A stretch of 35,521 bases of DNA from Caulobacteraceae bacterium (GTDB lineage Bacteria > Pseudomonadota > Alphaproteobacteria > Caulobacterales > Caulobacteraceae). This document shows positions 16,396-23,933 of this stretch, piece by piece. Both the position numbers and the translations under genes were made by a program. Position 1 is the stretch's first letter, and each line of letters opens with the position of its first letter. Below the pieces are notes generated by a model that was not told where the DNA came from, did not search any database, and was given only the letters and a program-made list of their open reading frames with translations. The DNA is taken from the NCBI GenBank assembly GCA_025450315.1, contig JANWHQ010000152.1:1-35521 (forward strand), written 5' to 3'.

Positions 16396-16428
16396 CTAGC
16401 GCCGCAAAGCTGACGCTAGGTTTGCGGC
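16396..16428. promoter_or_regulatory. Interleaved inverted repeats upstream of the HtrA-like gene
   Basis: Two perfect inverted repeats overlap in alternating order: CTAGCG (16396-16401) with CGCTAG (16414-16419), and CCGCAAA (16402-16408) with TTTGCGG (16421-16427). Adding the flanking G and C extends the second pair to 8 bp. Because the arms alternate, only one hairpin can fully form at a time in RNA. The site is 18 bases after the MFS stop and 28 bases before the protease start. It could be a terminator remnant, an operator or a switch. Confidence 0.5.
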
Positions 16429-16455
16429 CGTCTGCACACGGGAGCCGATCTCCGC

Positions 16456-17880
16456 ATGCGTCTGCGCCGCTGCCTCATCCCCGCCCTCGCCATCGCCGTC
16501 CTCGCAGCTTGTTCGGGCCAGCCGGGCAAGTCCAGCGCCCAGGGAGTCCAGGGCGGATTCGCCGCGCCCGCCCGGCGCATCCCCGACAGCGCCGGCGACA
16601 TGCGCCTGTCGTTCGCGCCGGTGGTCAGGAAGGCCGCTCCGGCGGTGGTCAACGTCTTCAGCCGCCGCGTGGTGCGCCAGCAGATCGATCCGTTCTGGCA
16701 GCTGTTCGGCCTCAGCGCCCGGCCGGGGGTGGAGCAGTCGCTGGGCTCCGGCGCCATCGTGCGCCCCGACGGCGTGATCGTGACCAACCACCATGTGATC
16801 AGCGGCGGCCAGGACATCCAGGTGGTGCTCAACGACCGGCGCCAGTTCCCCGCCAAGGTGCTGCTCGACGACGCGCGGGCCGACATCGCGGTCCTGAAGA
16901 TCGACGTGAAGGGCGAGAGCCTGCCCACCCTGGCCATCGACGACCGCAACGACGCCCAGGTGGGCGACCTGGTGCTGGCCATCGGCGATCCCTTCGGCGT
17001 CGGCCAGACGGTGACCAACGGCATCGTCTCGGCCCTGAACCGGACCCAGGTCTCGGAGGGGGACTTCTCGAACTACATCCAGACCGACGCCTCGATCAAT
17101 CCGGGCAACTCGGGCGGGCCGCTGGTCGACATGAACGGCGACCTGATCGGCATCAACACCTTCATCGTCTCGCAGTCGGGCAGCTCGGCGGGGGTCGGCT
17201 TCGCCATCCCCGCCACCATGGTGCGCCAGGTGGTGAACGCCGCCGTCGGCGGGGCCCACGCGGTGGTGCGGCCCTGGCTGGGCGTCCGCGGCCAGGAGGT
17301 GACGCCCGACATCGCCTCGAGCCTCGGCCTGGCCAAGCCCGAGGGCGTGCTGGTGGCCGAGGTCTATCCGCACGGCGCGGCCGACCGGGCCGGCCTGCAG
17401 CCGCAGGACATCATCCTGTCGGTGGACGGCCAGACGGTGAACGATCCCAACTCGCTCGACTACGCCTTCGCCACCCACGACGTGGGGTCGTCCCTGAAGC
17501 TCGAGGTGCGCCACGGCAAGACGGTGCGCACCGTCACCGTGCGGACCGAGCCGGCCCCCTCCACGCCCCCGCGCGACCAGCGCACCCTCGCCGGCCGCAA
17601 TCCGCTGGCCGGCGCCACGGTGATCAACCTGTCGCCCGCCGCGGCCCAGGAGCTGGGCGCCGATCCCTTCACCGCCCGCGGGGTGATGGTCAGCGCCGTC
17701 GCCGACGACGCGGTGGCCGCCCGCGCGGGCTTCCAGCCCGGCGACATCATCCGCTCGATCAACGGCCGGCCGATCGGCACCACCGCCGAGCTGCAGCAGG
17801 TGTTGTCGGCGCCCGCGGGCGTCTGGCGCGTGACCATCCTGCGCGGCCAGCAGGAGATCGCCGGGACCTTCCGGCTGTAG
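16456..17880 (+). CDS. HtrA/DegP-like serine protease, predicted lipoprotein
   Basis: This is a trypsin-fold periplasmic protease of the HtrA/Do family, which degrades or holds misfolded envelope proteins. The 474-residue product has the catalytic triad in context: His113 in VTNHHVI, Asp143 in ARADIAVLKID, and Ser219 in NPGNSGGPLV. Two PDZ domains follow (about 270-360 and 385-474), each with a GxxxAGLQ/AGFQxGDII-type block. The N terminus is a hydrophobic segment ending in VLAAC with Cys19, a lipobox, so it may be anchored by lipid rather than soluble. The arrangement is closest to DegP/DegQ. The cognate name is not certain, so no symbol is given. Confidence 0.9.
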   Translation: MRLRRCLIPALAIAVLAACSGQPGKSSAQGVQGGFAAPARRIPDSAGDMRLSFAPVVRKAAPAVVNVFSRRVVRQQIDPFWQLFGLSARPGVEQSLGSGAIVRPDGVIVTNHHVISGGQDIQVVLNDRRQFPAKVLLDDARADIAVLKIDVKGESLPTLAIDDRNDAQVGDLVLAIGDPFGVGQTVTNGIVSALNRTQVSEGDFSNYIQTDASINPGNSGGPLVDMNGDLIGINTFIVSQSGSSAGVGFAIPATMVRQVVNAAVGGAHAVVRPWLGVRGQEVTPDIASSLGLAKPEGVLVAEVYPHGAADRAGLQPQDIILSVDGQTVNDPNSLDYAFATHDVGSSLKLEVRHGKTVRTVTVRTEPAPSTPPRDQRTLAGRNPLAGATVINLSPAAAQELGADPFTARGVMVSAVADDAVAARAGFQPGDIIRSINGRPIGTTAELQQVLSAPAGVWRVTILRGQQEIAGTFRL

Positions 17881-17888
17881 GGCCCAGC

Positions 17889-17996
17889 TTGTCATCCCGG
17901 AAGCCGCGCAGGCGGCTATCCGGGATCGCAACAGGAGCCGGCGTCCGGAAACGACCCCGGCTCTCCGGCGCTGCGCGCCTGCGGCCGGGATGACAA
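17889..17996. repeat. About 105-bp intergenic repeat, copy 1
   Basis: The element has 12-bp perfect inverted ends, TTGTCATCCCGG (17889-17900) and CCGGGATGACAA (17985-17996). Inside are the blocks AAGCCGCGCA, CGGCTATCCGGGATCG and a GC-rich inverted segment. A second copy with the same blocks and almost the same length lies at 19514-19615. It fills the gap between the convergent protease and sorbosone-dehydrogenase-type genes and may act as a hairpin end for both transcripts. No coding capacity is seen. Confidence 0.8.
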
Positions 17997-18002
17997 TCCA
18001 AG

Positions 18003-19400
18003 CTACTTCGCCGGCGTCACGCGGTAGATGCGGCCGTTGGCGTCGTCGCCGACCAGCAGCGAGCCGTCGCGCATCACGGTCAGGCCGTAGGGCCGGCCCC
18101 AGACGTCGGAATCGCTCACCACGAAGCCGGTCATGAAGTCGATGTAGTCGCCGGTGGCGACCCCGTTCCTCATCGGCGCCAGCACCACCTTGTAGCCGGT
18201 GCGCGAGGTGCGGTTCCACGAGCCGTGCAGGGCGATGAAGGCGTCGCCCCGGTACTGGGCCGGGAAGGCCTCGGGGCCCGAGCCGTCGTAGAAGCGGATC
18301 TGCACCGCCGCCGAGTGGGCCTGCAGCAGCACGTCCGGGACGGTGACGTGGCCGTTCAGGTCCGGCCGCTGGCCCTTCAGCCGGGGCTCCTCGTGGTTGC
18401 CGGTGTAGTACCAGGGCCAGCCGTAGAAGGCGCCGGCCTGGACGTGGGTGGCGTAGTCGGGCGCCAGGTTGTCGCCCAGCATGTCGCGCTCGTTCACCGA
18501 GCACCAGATCTGGCCGGTCTGCGGCTGGCGGGTCAGGCCCGAGCAGTTGCGGATGCCGGCGGCATAGACGTGCAGCCCCTTGCCCATCGGGTCGGAGACC
18601 AGCACGTCCGCGCGGTTCTCGTCCTCGCCCCAGGCGGCGCCGAAGCCGTGGACCTTGTCATAGGCGATGGCCTCGGCCACCGGCCGGTTGGGCAGGCCCT
18701 CGTTGAGGTTGCCCTTGGATCCCACCGAGACGAACAGCTGCTTGCCGTCCGCCGAGAAGGCCAGGTCGCGCGACCAGTGCCCGCCGGTGGAGGCGCCGAG
18801 CTTGGGGATGATCACCTGGGCCGCGCCGCGGGCCTTCAGATCGCCGTTGCGGTAGGGGAAGCGGATCACCCGGCTGGTCTCGGCCACATAAACCCACTGC
18901 GGGTTCGGCCCCAGCGGGTAGAAGGCGATGCCGAACGGCTGGTCCAGGCCCGGCGCGAAGATCGAGCTCTGGGTCGGATGGCCCGCCCCGTCCGGCGCGC
19001 GCAGCACCCGGACCCGGTCCTTCTCGGCCACGAAGATGTCGCCGTTGGGGGCGGTGCGCAGGACGCGGGGTTCGTTCAGCCCCTGGTCGAACAGCGCCAC
19101 CTTGAATCCGGCCATGACCTTGGGCAGGGCGCCGGCCGGCGGCGGGACCACCTTGGACATGCCCACCCCCACCGAGGTGAAGGGCGCCTGCAGGTCGGCG
19201 GGGGTGATGTGGTGACGGACGCCCGGCGCGTCCTTCTTCCAGTCGCCGAACACCACCACGTCGCCTCTGACCACGGCGTTGTCGACCTTGGGGCCGGGGG
19301 TGTCGGGCGGCGGGACGAACTGCGCCGCCGCCGGCGAGGCCGCCAGGCCCAGGGCGGCGAGGGCGAGGATGGACAGCGATGAGCTCAGCTTGGATGGCAT
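18003..19400 (-). CDS. Sorbosone-dehydrogenase-type (PQQ-like sugar dehydrogenase) beta-propeller protein
   Basis: The 465-residue product is a secreted beta-propeller of the soluble glucose/L-sorbosone dehydrogenase family, periplasmic quinoprotein-type oxidoreductases. The start at 19400 follows GGAGGAGGCG and gives a Sec signal peptide (MPSKLSSSLSILALAALG, cut near AAAQ). Family blocks are LNEPRVLRTAPNGDIFVAEK, QPFGIAFYP, GGHWSRDLAFSADGKQLFVSVGS, CSGLTRQPQTGQIWCSVNERD and the late GSWNRTSRTGYKVV. Cofactor use and substrate are inferred from the family. The c-type cytochrome upstream on the same strand (19624) is a plausible electron acceptor. A start 27 bases upstream is possible but has a weaker site. 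Confidence 0.85.
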   Translation of the reverse strand: MPSKLSSSLSILALAALGLAASPAAAQFVPPPDTPGPKVDNAVVRGDVVVFGDWKKDAPGVRHHITPADLQAPFTSVGVGMSKVVPPPAGALPKVMAGFKVALFDQGLNEPRVLRTAPNGDIFVAEKDRVRVLRAPDGAGHPTQSSIFAPGLDQPFGIAFYPLGPNPQWVYVAETSRVIRFPYRNGDLKARGAAQVIIPKLGASTGGHWSRDLAFSADGKQLFVSVGSKGNLNEGLPNRPVAEAIAYDKVHGFGAAWGEDENRADVLVSDPMGKGLHVYAAGIRNCSGLTRQPQTGQIWCSVNERDMLGDNLAPDYATHVQAGAFYGWPWYYTGNHEEPRLKGQRPDLNGHVTVPDVLLQAHSAAVQIRFYDGSGPEAFPAQYRGDAFIALHGSWNRTSRTGYKVVLAPMRNGVATGDYIDFMTGFVVSDSDVWGRPYGLTVMRDGSLLVGDDANGRIYRVTPAK

Positions 19401-19513
19401 GGAGCGCCTCCTCCGCAAGTGGGACACCCGAGCCTGACCCTGCCCGTGGCGGCGGAGACTAGACCAGGGCCCTGGGGCCGATCCAGCCCCGTCTGCGGCC
19501 GGGCCAGATCCTC

Positions 19514-19615
19514 GTCATCCGGGAAGCCGCGCAGCGGCTATCCGGGATCGCGGCAAGCGCCGACGTTCAGGCCCGATCCCGGCGCTCCGCGCGTGCGCGC
19601 TCCGGCGGGGATGAC
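19514..19615. repeat. About 102-bp intergenic repeat, copy 2
   Basis: This is the second copy of the element at 17889-17996. It starts GTCATCCGGGAAGCCGCGCA, continues with CGGCTATCCGGGATCG, and ends CGGCGGGGATGAC. The ends are imperfect inverted repeats (GTCATCC and GGGATGAC). The central part differs from copy 1 while the outer blocks and the length are kept, which suggests that the folded shape is what is conserved. It lies between the sorbosone-dehydrogenase-type gene and the cytochrome gene. Confidence 0.8.
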
Positions 19616-19623
19616 AGGGCGGG

Positions 19624-20019
19624 CTACCTTTTCAGCGACGCCAGGTAGGCGACCACGTCGCGCCGCATCTTGGGGTCGGGGAGGGTGATCGGCATGGCGG
19701 TGCCGGGGATCATCCTGGCCGGGCCGCTCAGGAACGCGTCCAGCGTGGCCGGGGTCCAGGTGATCCTGGCGGCCTTGATCGCCGGGGTGTAGGCGGTGAA
19801 CTTCGGGTCCGAGCCGGCCTTGCGGCCCACCACGCCGCGCAGGTTGGGGGCCGCGCCCTCCACCCCCGGATCGGCCGAGTGGCAGGCCGTGCACTGCTGC
19901 TTGAAGGTCGCCAGGCCCTTGGCGGGATCGCCGCCGAGCGCGCCCTGCGCCTGGGCCGCGCCCGCGGCGCCCGCCAGCGCGGCGGCCGCCGCAATTCCCA
20001 GCACCATTCGCATCGTCAT
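19624..20019 (-). CDS. Class I c-type cytochrome, periplasmic
   Basis: This is a soluble mono-haem cytochrome c of 131 residues, an electron carrier in the periplasm. It has a signal peptide (residues 1-24, ending AAQA), the haem-binding CTACH (Cys43, Cys46, His47), and a likely axial Met109 in PGTAMP. The fold elements GGDPAKGLATF and PNLRGVVGRKAGSDP resemble cytochromes c2/c550. The start at 20019 overlaps the stop of the upstream gene by 4 bases (ATGA), so the two are coupled. A longer in-frame reading to 20466 is antisense shadow of that upstream gene. Confidence 0.92.
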   Translation of the reverse strand: MTMRMVLGIAAAAALAGAAGAAQAQGALGGDPAKGLATFKQQCTACHSADPGVEGAAPNLRGVVGRKAGSDPKFTAYTPAIKAARITWTPATLDAFLSGPARMIPGTAMPITLPDPKMRRDVVAYLASLKR

Positions 20020-20708
20020 TCGTCGTCTCGCCAAGGTTTTCCAGTTACGGGATGGGGGTAGTGGAAGGGCACGATGCGGGTGTCCGGCCAGGACTTGGGC
20101 GTGGTCGGTACGAGCCTGTCGGGTCCCCTCGGATCGTCGGGCCAGGTCCTGGTCAGGGGCATCAGGTGCACTTCGGAGCGCCCCCAGCCCTTCTGGTAAT
20201 CGGCCTGCCAGAGCATGTTGTAGTCGAAGCGCCAGAACTTCCAAACGCCGCTTTCCTTGCGGTAGGCGTTCTCGTAGATGCCGCCCTCCCACATCTCCTG
20301 CGGCACCTTGGGCGGGTCCTGCATGCTCTCGTGCCAGCCGCCCAGCATCAGGGCGCGGAAGCGGCCGTAGGCGGTCTGGCCGTCGGGGGCGATGTCGACC
20401 ACGTCCTGCACCTGCAGATGGTCGTAGAGCAGGCCGCGCGGTATGCCGTCCTGGCCCTTGGTCCACACCTGGCTCAGCCAGTCGCGGTAGAGCCGCCGCA
20501 CCCCCGCCTTGCCGACGTAGACGCCGTTCAGGAACTTCAGCTCGGCGTCCTCGGCGAACAGGTCGATCACCTCCTCGTAGAGGCAGGCGTCCATGTAGTA
20601 GCCGTACTTGAAGTGCAGGGTGCGGACGGCCTGGATGTCCTCCAGCACGCTCACGCGCCGCGCCAGCCGCGCCACCTCGTCCTTCAGAGCCTGCACATCG
20701 TCGGCCAT
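20016..20708 (-). CDS. NTF2-like (SnoaL-type) domain protein
   Basis: The 230-residue product carries a nuclear-transport-factor-2/SnoaL-like cone fold. The clues are VLEDIQAVRTLHFKYGYYMD followed by ACLYEEVIDLFAEDAELKF, which is the usual N-terminal helix pattern, and KAGVRRLYRDWL. Members include dehydratases, isomerases and ligand-binding proteins, and the reaction here is unknown. The C-terminal 50 residues are Pro/Trp-rich and end near HPVTGKPWRDDE. The start at 20708 (MADDVQALKDE) begins the coiled helix. An in-frame start at 20798 would run into the palindromic repeat upstream. It is coupled to the cytochrome gene. Confidence 0.75.
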   Translation of the reverse strand: MADDVQALKDEVARLARRVSVLEDIQAVRTLHFKYGYYMDACLYEEVIDLFAEDAELKFLNGVYVGKAGVRRLYRDWLSQVWTKGQDGIPRGLLYDHLQVQDVVDIAPDGQTAYGRFRALMLGGWHESMQDPPKVPQEMWEGGIYENAYRKESGVWKFWRFDYNMLWQADYQKGWGRSEVHLMPLTRTWPDDPRGPDRLVPTTPKSWPDTRIVPFHYPHPVTGKPWRDDE

Positions 20709-20798
20709 CTGTCTCGTTCCGATCCTCTGGATGCCGCGCACCGGATGAACCGGGGCTGACGAGGGGTGGCTGTAGCGGATGCGGCCCGCCTTCCTCAA

Positions 20799-20938
20799 CC
20801 GCTCACCCCGGCGAAGGCCGGGGTCCAGGACAGGTCAGAACCTAGTTCGACTCATGGCCCGGGAGCGGGGCCGCTCGCGACTCCTCGTGCCCCACGGCGT
20901 CACCTGTCCTGGATCCCGGCCTTCGCCGGGATGAGCGG
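20799..20938. repeat. Head-to-head pair of REP-like units (37-nt arms)
   Basis: The left arm (20799-20835) and right arm (20902-20938) are inverted copies that match at 35 of 37 positions; the two mismatches allow G-U pairing in one strand. Each arm contains the inner hairpin CCCGGC-cttc-GCCGGG or its inverse, bounded by CCGCTCA and CAGGACAGGT. The 66-base interior is non-coding. The element lies between the divergent NTF2-like gene and rarA and is related to the pair at 4827-4922. Confidence 0.85.
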
Positions 20939-20964
20939 AAGACAGGAGTCTGTTAGAAAGCCCC

Positions 20965-22269
20965 ATGTCCGACCTCTTCGAAGCCGCGGGGCTGCAGCCC
21001 CAGGCGCCGGCGCCGCTGGCGGACCGCCTGAGGCCGCAGTCCCTGTCCGAGGTGGTGGGCCAGGACCACCTGCTGGGTCCTGACGGCCCGATCGGGCGCA
21101 TGGCCGAGGCGCGGCGGCTGGCCTCGATGATCCTCTGGGGCCCGCCCGGCACCGGCAAGACCACCATCGCCCGGCTCCTGGCCAAGGCGGCGGGCTACGA
21201 GTTCCAGCAGCTCTCGGCGGTGTTCTCGGGCGTCGCCGACCTGAAGAAGGCCTTCGAGGCGGCGCGGGGCCGCCGCGCGGCCGGGCAGTCCACCCTGCTG
21301 TTCGTCGACGAGATCCACCGCTTCAACCGCGCCCAGCAGGACGGCTTCCTGCCCTTCGTGGAGTCGGGCGTGGTCACCCTGGTGGGCGCCACCACCGAGA
21401 ACCCCTCCTTCGAGCTGAACGGGGCCCTGCTCTCGCGCTGCCAGGTGTTCGTGCTGAAGCGCCTGGACGACGGGGCCATGGAGCAGCTCCTGGAACGGGC
21501 CGAGGCCTTCGAGGGCCGGCCGCTGCCGCTGCAGTCCCAGGCCCGCCAGGCCCTGGTGCACCTGGCCGACGGCGACGGCCGCTATGTGCTGGCCCTGGCC
21601 GAGACCCTGTTCAACATCGCCCCCGAGGCCCCCCTCGACGTCGCCGGCCTCGGCAAGGTGCTGCAGAAGCGCAGCCCCGCCTACGACAAGGACCGCGAGG
21701 AGCACTACAACCTCATCTCGGCGCTGCATAAGTCGATCCGGGGCTCGGACCCGGACGCGGCGCTCTACTGGCTGGCGCGCATGCTGGAGGGGGGCGAGGA
21801 CCCCCTGTTCGTCGCCCGCCGGCTGGTCCGCGCGGCCAGCGAGGACATCGGCCTGGCCGATCCCACCGCCCTCTTGATCGCCGTCGCGGCGCGCGACGCC
21901 TACGACTTCCTGGGTTCGCCCGAGGGCGAGCTGGCCCTGGCCCAGTGCTGCATCCACCTGGCCTCGGCGCCCAAGTCCAACGCCGCCTACACGGCCTTCG
22001 GCGCGGCCCGGCGGGCGGCGAAGGAGACCGGCTCCTTGATGCCGCCCAAGCACATCCTCAACGCCCCCACGCGGATGATGAAGGACCTCGGCTACGGCAA
22101 GGACTACGACTACGACCACAACACCGCCGAGGGCTTCTCGGGGCAGGACTATTTCCCGGGCGAGATGGAGCGCCAGCGCTTCTACGCCCCCAAGGGCGAG
22201 GGGGCCGAGGCGCGCATCAAGGAGCGCCTGGACCGCTGGGCCGCGCTGCGCGAGCGGCGGCAGGGCTGA
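20965..22269 (+). CDS. rarA: Replication-associated recombination protein A (MgsA/RarA)
   Basis: RarA is a AAA+ ATPase related to clamp loaders, also known as MgsA or the WRNIP1 homologue. It acts at stalled replication forks and ssDNA gaps. The 434-residue product has Walker A GPPGTGKT (residues 59-66), Walker B LLFVDEIHRFN (Asp115, Glu116), sensor 1 VGATTENPSFELN and the arginine-finger region ALLSRCQVF. The C-terminal tetramerisation part shows YNLISALHKSIRGSDPDAAL and the RRLVRAASEDIGLADP block. All are diagnostic of the family. A pseudouridine synthase gene starts at the base after its stop. Confidence 0.97.
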   Translation: MSDLFEAAGLQPQAPAPLADRLRPQSLSEVVGQDHLLGPDGPIGRMAEARRLASMILWGPPGTGKTTIARLLAKAAGYEFQQLSAVFSGVADLKKAFEAARGRRAAGQSTLLFVDEIHRFNRAQQDGFLPFVESGVVTLVGATTENPSFELNGALLSRCQVFVLKRLDDGAMEQLLERAEAFEGRPLPLQSQARQALVHLADGDGRYVLALAETLFNIAPEAPLDVAGLGKVLQKRSPAYDKDREEHYNLISALHKSIRGSDPDAALYWLARMLEGGEDPLFVARRLVRAASEDIGLADPTALLIAVAARDAYDFLGSPEGELALAQCCIHLASAPKSNAAYTAFGAARRAAKETGSLMPPKHILNAPTRMMKDLGYGKDYDYDHNTAEGFSGQDYFPGEMERQRFYAPKGEGAEARIKERLDRWAALRERRQG

Positions 22270-23052
22270 GTGCGCAGACCCCCGCTGGCCCGGAAGGAAC
22301 GCGCGGTCGACAAGCCCATCGCGCTCACCCCGGGCGAGATGGCCCTGGTGCGGAGCCTGGTGATCTTCGAGGACGCCGAGGTCATCGCCCTGAACAAGCC
22401 GGCCGGCCTCTCCAGCCAGGGCGGACGGGCGCAGCAGAACACCCTGGACGAGCTGCTCTGGGCCTTCGCCCGGCCCGGCCATGCCCGGCCGCGGCTGATC
22501 CACCGGCTGGACCGCGACACCTCCGGGGTGATCCTCACCGCCCGCACCAAGCCGGCGGCCGGCTTCCTCGGCAAGGCGGTGATGGGACGGCGGTTCAAGA
22601 AGACCTACCTGGCCATCGTGGCGCCCGGCGCGCCCGCGCCGGCCAAGGGAATGATCGAGGCGCCGCTGCGCCGCGAGATGCAGGGGCGCGAGGCCTATAT
22701 GCGCGTCTGCGCTCCCGATCACCCCGACGCCGAGACCGCGCTCACCCGCTACCGCACCCTGGCCTCGACCGCCGCGGCGGCCCTGGTCGAGCTCAGCCCC
22801 GAGACCGGCCGCATGCACCAGCTGCGCGTGCACCTGGCCTCCATCGGCCGCCCGATCGCCGGCGACGCGCGCTACGGCGGCGCCCTGGCCCTGGCCGGCG
22901 CGCCGGTCCCGCGCCTGATGCTGCACGCCGCGGCCCTGGAGTTCCCCCACCCGGCCGGTGGAACCCGCCGCATCGAGGCCCCCCTGCCGGCGGATTTCCA
23001 GGCGGTGCTGGAAGCGGCGGGGCTGGGAAGGCCGTCGCCCCAGCCGTCCTGA
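22270..23052 (+). CDS. RluA-family RNA pseudouridine synthase
   Basis: This enzyme converts specific uridines in rRNA or tRNA to pseudouridine. The 260-residue product has the family catalytic motif HRLDRDTSG with Asp81, plus EDAEVIALNKPAGLSSQGG, KKTYLAIV, and the late GRMHQLRVHLASIGRPIAGD. It has no N-terminal S4 domain, so it is of the short type and the target base cannot be told. The start is GTG at 22270, immediately after the rarA TGA. An internal ATG exists about 23 codons later. It probably shares a transcript with rarA. Confidence 0.9.
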   Translation: MRRPPLARKERAVDKPIALTPGEMALVRSLVIFEDAEVIALNKPAGLSSQGGRAQQNTLDELLWAFARPGHARPRLIHRLDRDTSGVILTARTKPAAGFLGKAVMGRRFKKTYLAIVAPGAPAPAKGMIEAPLRREMQGREAYMRVCAPDHPDAETALTRYRTLASTAAAALVELSPETGRMHQLRVHLASIGRPIAGDARYGGALALAGAPVPRLMLHAAALEFPHPAGGTRRIEAPLPADFQAVLEAAGLGRPSPQPS

Positions 23053-23055
23053 ACA

Positions 23056-23088
23056 CCGTCATTCCCGGCCTTGTCCCGGCCATGACGG
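23056..23088. terminator. Hairpin between convergent genes
   Basis: CCGTCAT (23056-23062) pairs with ATGACGG (23082-23088), and GGCC blocks inside extend the stem. It fills the 41-base gap between the stop of the pseudouridine synthase gene and the stop of the hydrolase gene on the other strand. There is no T-tract, so a role as a bidirectional end is inferred from position. It is related in sequence to the mosaic at 23934-24014. Confidence 0.5.
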
Positions 23089-23093
23089 TAGAT

Positions 23094-23912
23094 CTAGGGA
23101 AGGGTGCTCAGGAACCTCCCCACCTCGGCGTTGAACAGCTCAGGCGCCTCCAGGTTCGGGGCATGGCCGAGGCCGCGGGGCTCCCAGAGGCGGGCCTGGG
23201 GCAGGGCGGCCGCCAGCCAGCGGGAGGTCTCCATGCAGGGCGCGTCCTCTTCGCCGCAGACGATCAGGGTCGGGACCTCCAGCCCGGCGAACCCGGCCGC
23301 GAAGTCCTGCAGCGAGGGCCGGCGGCCCTGGTAGTTGGCGCAGGTGCGGGCCATGCCCTCCGGCGAGTGGCCCTCCAGATCCGCGAGCCAGGCGGCGAAG
23401 GCGGCCGGGTCCAGGCGGCGCAGCGCCTGGCGGTTCTCGCCCTCGGCCATGGTCCGGGCGGCGCGGCGCGGGTCCTCCAGCCAGGCGGCGGCCAGATCGC
23501 GCATCTGCATGCGCCAGAGGGCGGTGTCCGCGCCCGGGGACCCCGAGCCGATCCCCGCCAGCACCAGCGCCCGCACCCGGTCTGGGTGCAGCCGCGCGAA
23601 CTGCAGGGCGGCATAGGCGCCCATGCTCCAGCCCATCAGGATTGCGCGCGCCTCGCCGGCCGCGTCCAGCACCGCCCCGAGATCGCCGGCGAAGCGGTCC
23701 CAGAGATAGGCGTCGTCGGTCTCGGGAACGGCCGAGGGCGGATAGCCCCGGGCGTTGGGGGTCAGGCAGCGGAAGCGGCGGGAAAGGGCGGCCACCTGGC
23801 CTTTCCACTGGCGCGCGTCCGAACAGAGCTCGTGCGCCAGCAGCAGCGCCGGACCCGCGCCCGCGGCTTCGAACCAGAGCCGGGTCCCGTCGGACGCCGT
23901 CGCGTAGGGCAT
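23094..23912 (-). CDS. Alpha/beta-fold hydrolase
   Basis: The 272-residue product is a single-domain alpha/beta hydrolase. Catalytic residues are Ser96 in the nucleophile elbow GWSMG, Asp223 in VCGEEDAP, and His250 in GLGHAPNLEAPELF. The oxyanion-hole strand reads LLLAHELCSD, so the common HG dipeptide is replaced by HE. The N terminus MPYATASDGTRLWFEAAG is typical of the 3-oxoadipate enol-lactonase/haloperoxidase-like branch. No signal peptide is present and the substrate is unknown. The gene is separated from the Old Yellow Enzyme gene upstream on the same strand by a repeat-rich gap of 109 bases. Confidence 0.88.
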   Translation of the reverse strand: MPYATASDGTRLWFEAAGAGPALLLAHELCSDARQWKGQVAALSRRFRCLTPNARGYPPSAVPETDDAYLWDRFAGDLGAVLDAAGEARAILMGWSMGAYAALQFARLHPDRVRALVLAGIGSGSPGADTALWRMQMRDLAAAWLEDPRRAARTMAEGENRQALRRLDPAAFAAWLADLEGHSPEGMARTCANYQGRRPSLQDFAAGFAGLEVPTLIVCGEEDAPCMETSRWLAAALPQARLWEPRGLGHAPNLEAPELFNAEVGRFLSTLP

Positions 23913-23933
23913 CTCAGGTTTCCCTATGTTTCA

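Noticed and set aside
14092-16413. A 773-codon plus-strand frame across both MFS genes
   Set aside because: High-GC shadow frame with Arg/Pro/Gly bias. The two MFS transporters in the other frames have clear motifs.
16396-16428. A classical H-type pseudoknot
   Set aside because: The order of arms would allow it, but the connecting loops are 0 and 1 base, too short to span both stems. Alternative hairpins are more likely.
19624-20466. Extension of the cytochrome gene to a 280-residue protein
   Set aside because: The extra part is a shadow of the NTF2-like gene. ATG at 20019 gives a normal signal peptide and ATGA coupling.
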